This document shows positions 7,521 through 16,853 of a DNA stretch of 24,662 nucleotides, in pieces. Source of the DNA: JBIOYL01 sp044870185 (lineage in GTDB: Bacteria; Actinomycetota; CALGFH01); the NCBI GenBank assembly GCA_044870185.1, contig JBIOYL010000092.1, forward strand, positions 1 through 24,662, in the 5' to 3' direction. The position numbers were made by a program, and so were the translations under genes. A model generated the notes under the pieces. It did no database searches, was not told where the DNA came from, and was given only the letters and a program-made list of their open reading frames with translations. The first letter of the stretch is position 1, and every line of letters starts with the position of its first letter.

Positions 7521-8501
7521 GTGGAGCCGATCCGCGTCGCCTCGATCCCGCCGACGGCCAACGCCCTGGAGCGGCTGGCCGCGGCCGGGCTGCTGCCCGG
7601 CCCGGTCGAGCTGGTCGCGCTCGACGACGACGGCCGGGTGGCGGCCGGCTCGGCCGACGGCGTGCGCATCATGTGGCGGCGCGGCTGGCTGGACGCGCGC
7701 AGGGTCGCCGGCGCCCTCGAGCACCTGCCCGAGCTGGCCTGGATGCACTCGGACACGGTCGGCGTGGAGGGACTGCCGCTGGACCGGCTGGCCGAGCGGG
7801 GCGTCGTGCTCACCAACGGGGTCGGCAGCTTCACCCGCCCGATGGCCGAGTGGGTGCTGCTGGCCATGCTGGCGGCCGCCAAGCGGCTGGCGCAGTTCGT
7901 GCGCGCCTCCGACGCCGGGCGCTGGGAGCGGCCGGCGCCGCTGGCCGAGCTCGACGGCTCGGTGCTGCTGCTGCTCGGGCTTGGGTCGGTCGGCCGGCTG
8001 GTCGCCGAGCTGGCCACCCCGTTCGGCGTCGAGGTGCGCGCGGCCGTCCGCCGACCCCGGGCGCAGCGGCCGCGCGGCGTGGCCAAGCTCGTGACCGGCC
8101 CGGCCTGGCGGGCCGAGCTGCCCGACGCCGACTTCGTCGCGCTCGCCCTGCCGGTCACCGCCGAGACGCAGGGGATGCTCGACACGGCCGCCTTCGCCGC
8201 CCTCAAGCCGGGCGCGTGGCTGGTCAACGTCGCCAGGGGCGCCCTGGTCGACGAGGACGCGCTGGTCGCCGCCCTGGACGGCGGCCGGCTGGGCGGCGCC
8301 GTGCTCGACGCCTTCACGACCGAGCCGCTGCCGCCCGGCCACCGCCTGTGGGGCCGCGACAACGTCATCGTCGTGCCGCACTTCACCTGGTCGTCGACCC
8401 GGGTGCTGGACCGGGTCGAGGAGCTGTTCGCCGCCCAGCTGCGCCGCTGGGCCGCCGGGGAGCCGCTGGCCAACGTGGTCGACCCCACGGCCGGCTACTG
8501 A
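7521..8501 (+). CDS. D-2-hydroxyacid dehydrogenase (glyoxylate/hydroxypyruvate reductase-like)
   Basis: A 326-residue NAD(P)-dependent oxidoreductase that interconverts 2-oxo acids and D-2-hydroxyacids. The Rossmann motif GLGSVG is at 153-158. The catalytic residues of the family are all present: R239 in VNVARGALVDEDAL, E268 in DAFTTEPLPPGH and H287 in VVPHFTWSS. The loop after the second beta-strand reads AAVRRPR with no acidic residue. By family rules that suggests NADPH rather than NADH, which is an inference. The N-terminal substrate domain includes WMHSDTVGVEGLPLD and LTNGVGSFTRPMAEW. The GTG start is supported by the -10 box six bases upstream. The exact substrate is unknown. Confidence 0.93.
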   Translation: MEPIRVASIPPTANALERLAAAGLLPGPVELVALDDDGRVAAGSADGVRIMWRRGWLDARRVAGALEHLPELAWMHSDTVGVEGLPLDRLAERGVVLTNGVGSFTRPMAEWVLLAMLAAAKRLAQFVRASDAGRWERPAPLAELDGSVLLLLGLGSVGRLVAELATPFGVEVRAAVRRPRAQRPRGVAKLVTGPAWRAELPDADFVALALPVTAETQGMLDTAAFAALKPGAWLVNVARGALVDEDALVAALDGGRLGGAVLDAFTTEPLPPGHRLWGRDNVIVVPHFTWSSTRVLDRVEELFAAQLRRWAAGEPLANVVDPTAGY

Positions 8502-8541
8502 CCCACCCGGCCTGGTCGTCGCTTCACCTGGACCATGCGCA

Positions 8542-8551
8542 TCACATGTGA
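8542..8551. promoter_or_regulatory. Palindrome upstream of the first VapBC pair, candidate autoregulatory operator
   Basis: TCACATGTGA is a perfect 10-bp palindrome, directly preceded by a second short palindrome ATGCGCAT (8535-8542). Together they end 12 bases before the antitoxin start. Ribbon-helix-helix antitoxins repress their own operon through palindromes in this position, so this is a plausible binding site; no experimental motif is known to me. Confidence 0.4.
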
Positions 8552-8563
8552 CATGCTCTTTGC

Positions 8564-8803
8564 TTGTCCAAGATGATCCAGGTCAGGAACGTGCCCGACA
8601 AGCTCCATCGTGAGCTGACGCGCCGTGCAAGAGCACGGGGGCAGACGCTCACCGACTACATCCAGGAGCTCCTGGAACGGGAGGTGGCCAGGCCGCCGGC
8701 TGCGGAGGTCTTCGACCGGATCGAGGCCAGGCCGCCCGTCAAGCTCGGGCGCTCTGCAGCGGAGCTCATCCGTGAGGAGCGAGCCGCCCGGGAGGCCACC
8801 TGA
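8564..8803 (+). CDS. vapB: Ribbon-helix-helix antitoxin (FitA/VapB type)
   Basis: A 79-residue protein beginning MSKMIQVRNVPDKLHRELTR, the typical opening of FitA-type antitoxins. A beta-strand (IQVRNVP) and two helices form the DNA-binding ribbon-helix-helix, with GQTLTDYIQELLERE as second helix (about 27-41). The tail (RSAAELIREERAARE) should wrap around the toxin and block its active site. A TTG start at 8564 is preferred because the conserved MSKMI opening begins there; the ATG at 8573 is the alternative and neither has a good ribosome site. The stop TGA overlaps the CTG start of the toxin. A palindrome upstream suggests self-repression. Confidence 0.85.
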   Translation: MSKMIQVRNVPDKLHRELTRRARARGQTLTDYIQELLEREVARPPAAEVFDRIEARPPVKLGRSAAELIREERAAREAT

Positions 8804-9201
8804 AGGTTCTCGTCGCCGACGCCTCGGCCCTCGTCGAATACCTCCTGGGCACCGACGCGGCCGGACCTGTCGGGGAGACCCTGCGGTCGAGCGAGGTCGA
8901 CGTCCACGTCGCTGCGCTCTGCGACGTGGAGGTGGTCGCCGGGCTTCGTCGCGCCCTGTCGGGTGGGGCGCTGGACCGGCGGCGGGCCGAAGAGGCCGTC
9001 CTGGACTACCTCGACCTCCCGCTTCACAGGCATGGTCATCAGCGGTTGCTCGAACGGATCCTCGAGCTTCGTGCAAACTTCTCCGCCTACGACGCCACCT
9101 ACGTGGCGCTCGCAGAGCACCTCGGGGGCGAGCTGTTGACCTGCGACGAGCGCCTCGCACGCGCGGCCCGGACGCACACCGGGATCGCCGTGGTCTCTTG
9201 A
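8800..9201 (+). CDS. vapC: PIN-domain toxin (VapC type) with a probable CTG start
   Basis: A predicted ribonuclease toxin of 133 residues, paired with the upstream antitoxin. The PIN-domain acidic residues are all visible: D7 in VLVADASALVEYL, E44 in CDVEVVAGLRR, D98 in FSAYDATYVALAE and D116 in LLTCDERLARA. They coordinate Mg2+/Mn2+ for RNA cleavage. Homology begins right after the antitoxin stop. In this frame the only codon that can serve as start between the upstream in-frame stop (8773) and the first conserved residues is CTG at 8800-8802. It overlaps the antitoxin TGA as CTGA and has GGGAGG four bases upstream. The next usual start (GTG at 8926) would remove D7 and most of the fold. Full-length intact toxin is therefore likely, with translation limited by a weak start. 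Family VapC; RNA target unknown. Confidence 0.85.
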   Translation: MKVLVADASALVEYLLGTDAAGPVGETLRSSEVDVHVAALCDVEVVAGLRRALSGGALDRRRAEEAVLDYLDLPLHRHGHQRLLERILELRANFSAYDATYVALAEHLGGELLTCDERLARAARTHTGIAVVS

Positions 9202-9254
9202 AGCAGTTGGCCCGGAAGCGGCCCGGTCGGGAAGACGCCAGGCGCGCCCGGTGA

Positions 9255-10835
9255 CTACCGCCCCCGCCGGGTCGGCGGCCATCTCCGCCGGGTTGGCGGC
9301 CGGCGTCCGCGCCGGTGGGCGAGCACGGCGAGCGTCACGACCAGGGCGGCGAACAGGCCCAGCTCGATGGCCCCCTCGGCGATCCTGCGGCCACGGGAGA
9401 CCTGCTGGCCGCCGCTCGCCGTCGTCGCCGGCCCGCCCGCCTGCGACCCGCCGGCCGGCTGCGAGCCGGTGCCCGGGTAGCGGATGATCCACAGGCCGCT
9501 CGCCATGTCGCTCGCGTACGCCAGCCCGCCGGACGGGTAGACGCCCCAGACGAGCGGGAACGAGGCGCTGCCGTCCGGCGCCTGCACCAGCCCGTGCGGG
9601 GTGCCGTGCGGGGTGCCGGGCGGAGGCACGAAGGAGCCGACCTCGCGCGGGTGGGCCGGGTCGGCGAGGTCGACGATGCGCACGCCGTCCGAGTACCAGG
9701 AGACGTACTCGAGCGAGCCGACGAGCACCGCGTTGTGGACCGAGTAGATGCCGTTGCGCGTGACCGTGCCGTCGGCGCCGGGCACCGCATCCTCGGTCGC
9801 GAAGGTGGCCACCTGGACCGGGTGGCGGAGGTCACGGGTGTCCCAGATGCGCTGGAAGCTCCAGCTGGGACGCCCGGCCGCCTGCTGCCCGGCCGTCCCC
9901 TGCCCGGCCGTCCCCTGCCCGGCCGTCTCCAGGGAGAGCACCTCGTCGTTCTGCACGAACAGCGTCTCGGCGGCGTTGAACCAGCCCGAGTGGGCGGCGC
10001 GCTGACGCTCGCCCGGGCGGTAGGTGGTCTGGCCGATGAGCTTGGGCGCGGCCGGGTCGGCGAGGTCGAGGAACTGCACGCCGGCCGCCCAGAACGACGC
10101 GAACAGCCTGCTGCCCCTGGCGAACGGCCAGGCGCTGTGGCAGAAGACGTCCGGCCGGGCCTCGAGCGCGGCGCGGGCGGCGGGCGGGCCGTCGCGGCGC
10201 ACGTCCCAGTCGTTCACCTGGACCGGGTGGCGCGGGTCGGTCACGTCGACGATGCGCAGGTCACCGGAGCGGCCGCCCGACTCCAGGTAGGAGCCTGGCA
10301 CGGCGAGCAGGGCCAGCAGGCGGCCGTCGGGACGCTCGGCCACGCCCAGCTCGTGCACGCCGGAGCGCACGCCGGTGGGCAGGACCGCCAGCTGCCGCGG
10401 ATGGGCGGGGTCGCCGACGTCGAACAGCGCCAGGGCCGCCGTGCCGGGCGCCTGCGACTGGCAGCGCTGGATGCCGACCGCCGCCAGGTGGCCGGAGAAC
10501 GCCCGGGTGCGCACGGCGCCGGCCCAGACGTCCTGGGCGTCGCTGCCCGCAAAGCCGGCGAACCGGGCCAGCGTGCGTGGATGGGCGGGGTCGCGCACGT
10601 CGATGGCCCACATGGCGCCCGGACCGTTCGCGCAGCCGTAGCCGCCGAGGTAGGCGGTGCCGTCGGCCACCCACACGTCGGCGTAGGTGCCGGTGTGGGG
10701 GTCGAGGTGGCCGACCAGGTCGGTGGCGTGCAGGCGGGGCCCGCCGGCCGGCGCCGCCCAGGCCGGCAGGATGAGCAGGACGGGCAGGGCCGCCACGAGG
10801 GCGGCGCGTGCTGCCAACGCGATGCGACGACCCAT
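9255..10835 (-). CDS. Secreted LVIVD-repeat beta-propeller protein with C-terminal membrane anchor
   Basis: A 526-residue protein with an N-terminal signal peptide (hydrophobic 6-27, cleavage likely after AWA). A long extracellular domain follows, built of repeats with the pattern 'DVRDPAHPRTLARF', 'DVGDPAHPRQLAVL', 'IVDVTDPRHPVQV', 'LADPAAPKLIGQ' and 'IVDLADPAHPREVGSF'. These LVIVD repeats form propeller blades of a surface protein of unknown role. Near the C-terminus a hydrophobic helix (GLFAALVVTLAVLAHRR) with a basic tail would anchor it in the membrane. A linker contains TAGQG repeats from a 15-bp tandem array. The ATG at 10833-10835 has a GGGAGAGG ribosome site. It follows purL on the same strand after 105 bases. 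It is not a purine gene. Confidence 0.85.
   Translation of the reverse strand: MGRRIALAARAALVAALPVLLILPAWAAPAGGPRLHATDLVGHLDPHTGTYADVWVADGTAYLGGYGCANGPGAMWAIDVRDPAHPRTLARFAGFAGSDAQDVWAGAVRTRAFSGHLAAVGIQRCQSQAPGTAALALFDVGDPAHPRQLAVLPTGVRSGVHELGVAERPDGRLLALLAVPGSYLESGGRSGDLRIVDVTDPRHPVQVNDWDVRRDGPPAARAALEARPDVFCHSAWPFARGSRLFASFWAAGVQFLDLADPAAPKLIGQTTYRPGERQRAAHSGWFNAAETLFVQNDEVLSLETAGQGTAGQGTAGQQAAGRPSWSFQRIWDTRDLRHPVQVATFATEDAVPGADGTVTRNGIYSVHNAVLVGSLEYVSWYSDGVRIVDLADPAHPREVGSFVPPPGTPHGTPHGLVQAPDGSASFPLVWGVYPSGGLAYASDMASGLWIIRYPGTGSQPAGGSQAGGPATTASGGQQVSRGRRIAEGAIELGLFAALVVTLAVLAHRRGRRPPTRRRWPPTRRGR
9885..9929. repeat. Three tandem 15-bp units in the LVIVD gene
   Basis: CTGCCCGGCCGTCCC occurs three times in a row, the last copy with a single change. 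On the coding strand it encodes a TAGQG-type pentapeptide linker between propeller blades. The unit length preserves the reading frame. Confidence 0.85.
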
Positions 10836-10839
10836 GCCT

Positions 10840-10884
10840 CTCCCGGCCGATCTCCCTCCCGGCCGCGGCGTCCCCTCCCGGCCG
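10840..10884. repeat. Three copies of CTCCCGGCCG upstream of the LVIVD gene
   Basis: Direct repeats lie at 10840-10849, 10856-10865 and 10875-10884, spaced 16 and 19 bases apart, in the 105-base gap between purL and the LVIVD gene. They may be simple GC-rich redundancy or a regulator site; on the minus strand the first copy supplies the ribosome site. Confidence 0.4.
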
Positions 10885-10940
10885 AGTCCCCTGCCCGAGT
10901 GTGGCAGGCCGAGCCGGGAAACGCCCGAGCGCTCGGGCGC

Positions 10941-13139
<2,199 letters not shown>

Positions 13140-13282
13140 CGGTCCTCCGGGTGGTGGCGGGGCGGGCGGCGGCCGCGGCACCGCAGCAGCGGCGGCGACA
13201 CGGCGGGCCGCGGGGCCGTGGCGCGGCGGGCGGCGAGGCGGCGGCCGCGGCGCGCCGAGGCTACCAAACCGCGGCCGCCTGC

Positions 13283-13311
13283 TCGGCATGCGTATCGCTT
13301 AGCGATATACT
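13283..13311 (+). promoter_or_regulatory. Aquaglyceroporin promoter with an operator-like palindrome in the spacer
   Basis: A -35-like TCGGCA (13283-13288) and a strong -10 TATACT (13306-13311) are exactly 17 bases apart. Between them, and overlapping the -10, lies the inverted repeat TATCGCT-T-AGCGATA (13293-13307), perfect over 7-bp arms. A dimeric repressor bound there would block the polymerase. The regulator is not encoded in the immediate vicinity and its family is unknown. Confidence 0.65.
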
Positions 13312-13351
13312 TCTTCGGGTACCGGGTGCCGGAGGAGCAAAGGAGCGCGCG

Positions 13352-14275
13352 ATGCAACGACGTAGCCGCCCGGCCGGCCGGTGGCGGGCGACCCTCTGGG
13401 GCGAGCTGCTCGCCGAGTTCCTGGGCACGTTCGTGCTGCTCGCGTTCGGCGACGGTGTGGTGGCGATGGCCGTCGCCGCCCTGAACCAGTCCGGACGCGG
13501 CACGGAGATCTTCGCCGCGAGCGGCGACTGGCTGCTCATCGCCTGGGGATGGGCCCTGGCCGTGACCTTTGGCGTGTACGTCGCGGGCGGGATCACCGGC
13601 GCGCACATCAACCCGGCGGTGACGCTGGCGGGGGCCATCCGCGGCGAGCTGCCCTGGCGCAAGGTCGTCCCCTACTGGGTCGCCCAGGTGGCGGGTGCGT
13701 TCGTGGGCGCCGCCCTGGTCTATCTCGTCTACCACAACGCGATCTCGAGCTTCGAGGCGGCCAAGGGCATCACCCGCGGCGTCGGCAGCGGGGCCGCCGA
13801 CTCCACCCCGACCTTCAGCATCTTCGCCACCTTCCCGGCCCGCTACTTCGGGTCGAGCATGGTCGGCCCCTTCATCGACCAGGTGGTCGGGACCGGGTTC
13901 CTGATCATCTTCGTGCTCGCCCTGACCGACCGGCTGAACCTGCCGCCCCGCGCCAACCTGGCCCCGCTGCTGGTGGGCCTGGCCGTGGCCGCCATCGGCA
14001 TGTCGTTCGGCGCCAACGCGGGCTACGCCATCAACCCGGCCCGCGACTTCGGGCCGCGGGTGTTCGCCTGGCTGGCGGGCTGGGGTAAGGTGGCGCTGCC
14101 CGGCGCCCACGGCTACATGTGGGTGCCGATCGTGGGGCCGCTGGTCGGCGCCGTGCTCGGCGTGGCCGTGTACGAGTTCTTCATCCACACGGTGCTCCGT
14201 GACCGGGGCGCGCCCGAGGCGGCCGGGGTCGAGGCCGAGGGCCGCACGGTCAAGGAGCAGGCCGAGACCCGCTGA
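13352..14275 (+). CDS. glpF: Aquaglyceroporin (MIP family, GlpF-like)
   Basis: A 307-residue membrane channel with six helices and two half-helices. Both pore motifs are intact: GAHINPAVTLAG (NPA at 87-89) and GYAINPARDFGPR (NPA at 228-230). The aspartate directly after NPAR is the mark of glycerol-conducting members, so glycerol or other small neutral solutes (possibly metalloid hydroxides) are more likely than water alone. The N-terminal EFLGTFVLLAFGDGVV is typical. The ATG at 13352 has AGGAG at a good distance. The length exceeds a minimal GlpF because of a loop (about 139-170) and a charged C-terminal tail. No glycerol kinase or glycerol-phosphate dehydrogenase lies beside it. It is divergent from purL and is followed after 14 bases by a PhhB-like gene, probably in the same operon. 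Confidence 0.93.
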   Translation: MQRRSRPAGRWRATLWGELLAEFLGTFVLLAFGDGVVAMAVAALNQSGRGTEIFAASGDWLLIAWGWALAVTFGVYVAGGITGAHINPAVTLAGAIRGELPWRKVVPYWVAQVAGAFVGAALVYLVYHNAISSFEAAKGITRGVGSGAADSTPTFSIFATFPARYFGSSMVGPFIDQVVGTGFLIIFVLALTDRLNLPPRANLAPLLVGLAVAAIGMSFGANAGYAINPARDFGPRVFAWLAGWGKVALPGAHGYMWVPIVGPLVGAVLGVAVYEFFIHTVLRDRGAPEAAGVEAEGRTVKEQAETR

Positions 14276-14289
14276 CCCAGGAGGCGGCG

Positions 14290-14586
14290 ATGGACGTGAC
14301 CGACGAGACCGGCGCCGGCAGGGCGCCGGCCGACCTGCCCGGCTGGGACCGGCGCGGCGACCAGCTCGTGAAGACCTTTACGTTCGACCGGTTCCGCTCG
14401 GCCATGCTGTTCGTCGAGCGGGCTGCCGACGCCGCCGAGGCGGTCGGGCACCATCCCGACATCGACGTCCGCGGCAGCACGGTGACCCTGGCCGTCGGCG
14501 CGACCGGCGCCGGCCCGACGCTGGCCCATCGGATCGAGCGGCTCGGCGGCGAGCACGGCCACCCGGTCGGCCTGGCCGGCGCATAG
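14290..14586 (+). CDS. Pterin-4a-carbinolamine dehydratase-like protein
   Basis: A 98-residue PhhB/DCoH-fold protein. Active members dehydrate 4a-hydroxytetrahydrobiopterin; many bacterial ones have other or unknown roles, including molybdopterin-related functions. The family core is clear: LPGWDRRGDQLVKTFTFDRFRSAMLFVERAADAAEAVGHHPDIDV, with the HHP motif at 54-56. The usual W/Y after DIDVR is replaced (RGSTVTL), and the third histidine region ('TTHDAGGLT' in relatives) reads GATGAGP, so catalytic activity is doubtful. AGGAGG sits between the aquaporin stop and this ATG (14-base gap), so it is co-transcribed with the channel. No aromatic hydroxylase is nearby. Confidence 0.85.
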   Translation: MDVTDETGAGRAPADLPGWDRRGDQLVKTFTFDRFRSAMLFVERAADAAEAVGHHPDIDVRGSTVTLAVGATGAGPTLAHRIERLGGEHGHPVGLAGA

Positions 14587-14600
14587 GCCCGTCTCGGCAC

Positions 14601-14616
14601 GGCGTGCGCCCACGCC
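14601..14616. terminator. Small hairpin between convergent genes
   Basis: GGCGTG-CGCC-CACGCC forms a 6-bp stem with a 4-base loop, 15 bases after the PhhB-like stop and before the 3' end of the ADP-ribosylglycohydrolase gene. It has no T-tract. The position fits termination, but the stem is short. Confidence 0.35.
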
Positions 14617-14621
14617 CACGG

Positions 14622-14653
14622 CCCGGCCAGCCCGACGCCCGGCCAGCCCGACG
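14622..14653. repeat. Two tandem 16-bp units in a convergent gap
   Basis: CCCGGCCAGCCCGACG occurs twice in direct succession between the PhhB-like gene and the ADP-ribosylglycohydrolase gene. It lies outside coding sequence and looks like a local duplication. Confidence 0.8.
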
Positions 14654-14677
14654 CAGAATGGCGATGGCGATACCCGG

Positions 14678-15567
14678 TCAGGCCAGGGCATCGACCCAGG
14701 CCGGCAGCGGCTCGCGTGCGGCAAGCCACGCCTGGGGGATGCCCGCACGGCCCACCCGCGCCGCCACGATCCCGCCGACCATCGCGCAGGTTGTGTCGGT
14801 GTCGCCGCCGCCTTGGACGGTCTGCCACAGCGCCGCCTGATAGTCGCGCAGGTGCCGTGCCGCGCACCACAGCGCAAACGGGACCGTGTCCTGGGCCGAC
14901 ACCCGGCTGCCGTTGCCCAGCCGCCGCACCGCCCCGTGCGCCAGCCCGCCCGGGGCGGCAGCCGCACCGCGGCCCGGATGCCGGCGGCGACCTCCCCCTC
15001 CGGCACTCGGGCACACACCGCCTCCAGGAACGCGCTGCCCTCCAGCGACGGCTGCGTGGCGGCCAGCGCAGCCGCCACGGCCACGGCGATGCCGCCGGCG
15101 ACGCCCTCGGGATGGGCGTGGGTGACCTCGCTGGCCAGGCGCGCCTGGGCCACGACGTGGTCCGGGTCGTCGGCGAAGTACGCGCCGAGCGGCGCGATGC
15201 GCATCGCCGCACCGTTGCCATAGCTACCCTGACCGTCGAACGCCGCCCGGGCCGCGGTCTGCCAGGGGATGCCGGCGCGCAGCAGCCGCAGCTGCTGGTG
15301 CATGTTGGCGCCGTAGCCTCTGGCGGGGTCGTGGCGCGACGCGAACGCCGCCGCCAGGCGCGCCTGGTCGATCGCCCCGTGGCGGACCACCAGCTCGTAG
15401 ACCGACAGCGCCATCTCGGTGTCGTCGCTCCACTGCCATGGTGGTCCCGGCAGCCCGTCCGGCTGCGGGAAGAAGAACAGGTGCCCGAAGGCGTCGCCGA
15501 CCGCCAAGCCCTCCAGCGCCGCCCATGCGCGCTGCTGCCCGGCGCGACCTGCCCCGGCCATCACCAC
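14678..15567 (-). pseudogene. ADP-ribosylglycohydrolase (DraG/ARH family), split by a frameshift
   Basis: The family removes ADP-ribose from proteins or small acceptors using a two-metal centre. The N-terminal part runs from the GTG at 15565-15567. It carries GLAVGDAFG, the metal-binding WSDDTEMAL (about 46-54), YGNGAAMRIAPLG and HAHPEGVAGGIAVA. At about 14944-14965 the homology leaves this frame. It continues in a second frame with LGNGSRVSAQDTVPFALWCAA, the second metal motif GGGDTDTTCAMVGG and the tail IPQAWLAAREPLP, up to a TGA at 14678. Together these give a full-length enzyme of about 296 residues, so only one small indel separates the two halves. The break falls in a C/G-rich run, so it may be a base-calling error. 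It lies eight bases behind the solute-binding protein gene, implying an operon. In sugar ABC operons ARH-family proteins recur, from memory. Confidence 0.82.
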
Positions 15568-15575
15568 GGGGACCC

Positions 15576-16853
15576 TCAGCCGTTCTGTGCGATGTCGTTG
15601 AGCTTGCTCTTCAGGTCGTCGATGGCCTGTTGCGGCGACTTCTGCCCTTGCAGCGCGGCGTAGGCGTTGTCCTCGATCGCCGAGGTCACCTCCTGGTAGT
15701 TCGGGGTGATCGGACGCGGCTTGGCCAACAGCAGGCTCTGCTTCAGCACCGACAGGTAGGGATACTGCTTGATGAGGGTGGGGTCGTCATACAGGTCGGC
15801 CCACACGGTCGGGTTCGCGCTGATCCTGAACGTGGCTTTCAGCACATCCCGGGTACTGGCGAACTTGACGAACTTGAGCGCGGACTTCTGCTGCTTGGAG
15901 TAGGTGCTGATGGCGAGGTTGAGGCCGCCCAGCGAGCTCGAGCCCAGACCAGTGAAGCCAGGAAGCGGGACGGCGCCGACCTTGCCGGCGACCGTGGAGT
16001 CCTTGCCCGGTGTGTTGGCCAGGTTGTACACGTACGGCCAGTTGCGCAGGAAGAGCAGCTTGCCCTGCTGGAAGGCGCGCCGCCCCTCCTCCTCCTTGTA
16101 GGTGATAGCGTCCTTGGGGATGTAGCCCTGCTTGAAGCCGTCGGCCAGGAAGGTGAGGCCCTGCACGGCCTTGTCGTCGAGGGCGACGGTCTTGCCGCTG
16201 TTGGTCATGATCTCGCCGCCGGCCGCCTGCACGGCCTCGGCGAAGTTCACGGTCAGGCCCTCGTACTTGAAGAACTGGCCCGCATAGCAGCCCATGCTGT
16301 TCTGCTGGGCCAACGGACACAGGGCCTTGAGCTCGGCAAACGTCTTCGGGGGCTGCTTGCCGGCCTTGGCGAGGATGTCCTTGCGGTAGAAGAGCAGGCC
16401 GGCGTTGGTCATGAACGGCGCCCCCCACAGCTTGCCGTCGAACATGGCGGTCTCGACGGCCGGCTTCAGCTCCTGGCCGAGGGGGAACTGGCTCTGGTCG
16501 AGCGCGACGAGCCAGCCCGACTTGGCGAACTCCGACGTCCAGACCACGTCGATGGCCATGACGTCGTAGGCCGAGCTCTTGGCCGACAGGTTGGTCACCA
16601 TCTGCGAGCGCGCGGAGTCGGCGTCCTCGGGCAGCTCGATGAGTCTGGCCTGCTCATTCGGGTGCTGTGCGTTCCAGCCGCTCAGCAACGCCTTGGTATA
16701 CCCGCTCGTGTCCTTGCCGGCCACGAACGTGAAGTTGCCCGTACCCTGCGGGTTCCCGCCGCCTCCCCCGCCGCCACCGCCGCAGGCGGCCAGGACCAGT
16801 GCGCCCACGACCGCGGTGACGATGAGCCCGATCCGACCTCGCCTTCGGAGCAT
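15576..16853 (-). CDS. Extracellular solute-binding lipoprotein of a sugar-type ABC importer
   Basis: A 425-residue family 1 binding protein, related to maltose/trehalose/glycerol-phosphate binders. The signal peptide LIVTAVVGALVLAAC ends in a lipobox (LAAC, C24), followed by nine glycines as linker to the membrane anchor. Features of the fold are LLSGWNAQHPNEQARLIELPED, YDVMAIDVVWTSEFAKSGWLVAL, WGAPFMTNAGLLFYRKDIL and the C-terminal QEVTSAIEDNAYAALQGQKSPQQAIDDLKSKL. The ATG at 16851-16853 follows AGGAAGGGG and gives a proper signal peptide; the longer start at 16880 adds residues with no role. No permease or ATPase gene lies beside it, so the importer partner is missing or elsewhere. The next gene on the same strand is the ADP-ribosylglycohydrolase, eight bases away. 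The ligand is unknown. Confidence 0.93.
   Translation of the reverse strand: MLRRRGRIGLIVTAVVGALVLAACGGGGGGGGGNPQGTGNFTFVAGKDTSGYTKALLSGWNAQHPNEQARLIELPEDADSARSQMVTNLSAKSSAYDVMAIDVVWTSEFAKSGWLVALDQSQFPLGQELKPAVETAMFDGKLWGAPFMTNAGLLFYRKDILAKAGKQPPKTFAELKALCPLAQQNSMGCYAGQFFKYEGLTVNFAEAVQAAGGEIMTNSGKTVALDDKAVQGLTFLADGFKQGYIPKDAITYKEEEGRRAFQQGKLLFLRNWPYVYNLANTPGKDSTVAGKVGAVPLPGFTGLGSSSLGGLNLAISTYSKQQKSALKFVKFASTRDVLKATFRISANPTVWADLYDDPTLIKQYPYLSVLKQSLLLAKPRPITPNYQEVTSAIEDNAYAALQGQKSPQQAIDDLKSKLNDIAQNG

Noticed and set aside
5573..8488. A minus-strand open frame of 971 codons opposite the MATE and hydroxyacid dehydrogenase genes
   Set aside because: Low stop density in GC-rich DNA explains it. 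The real genes on the plus strand have full family motifs.
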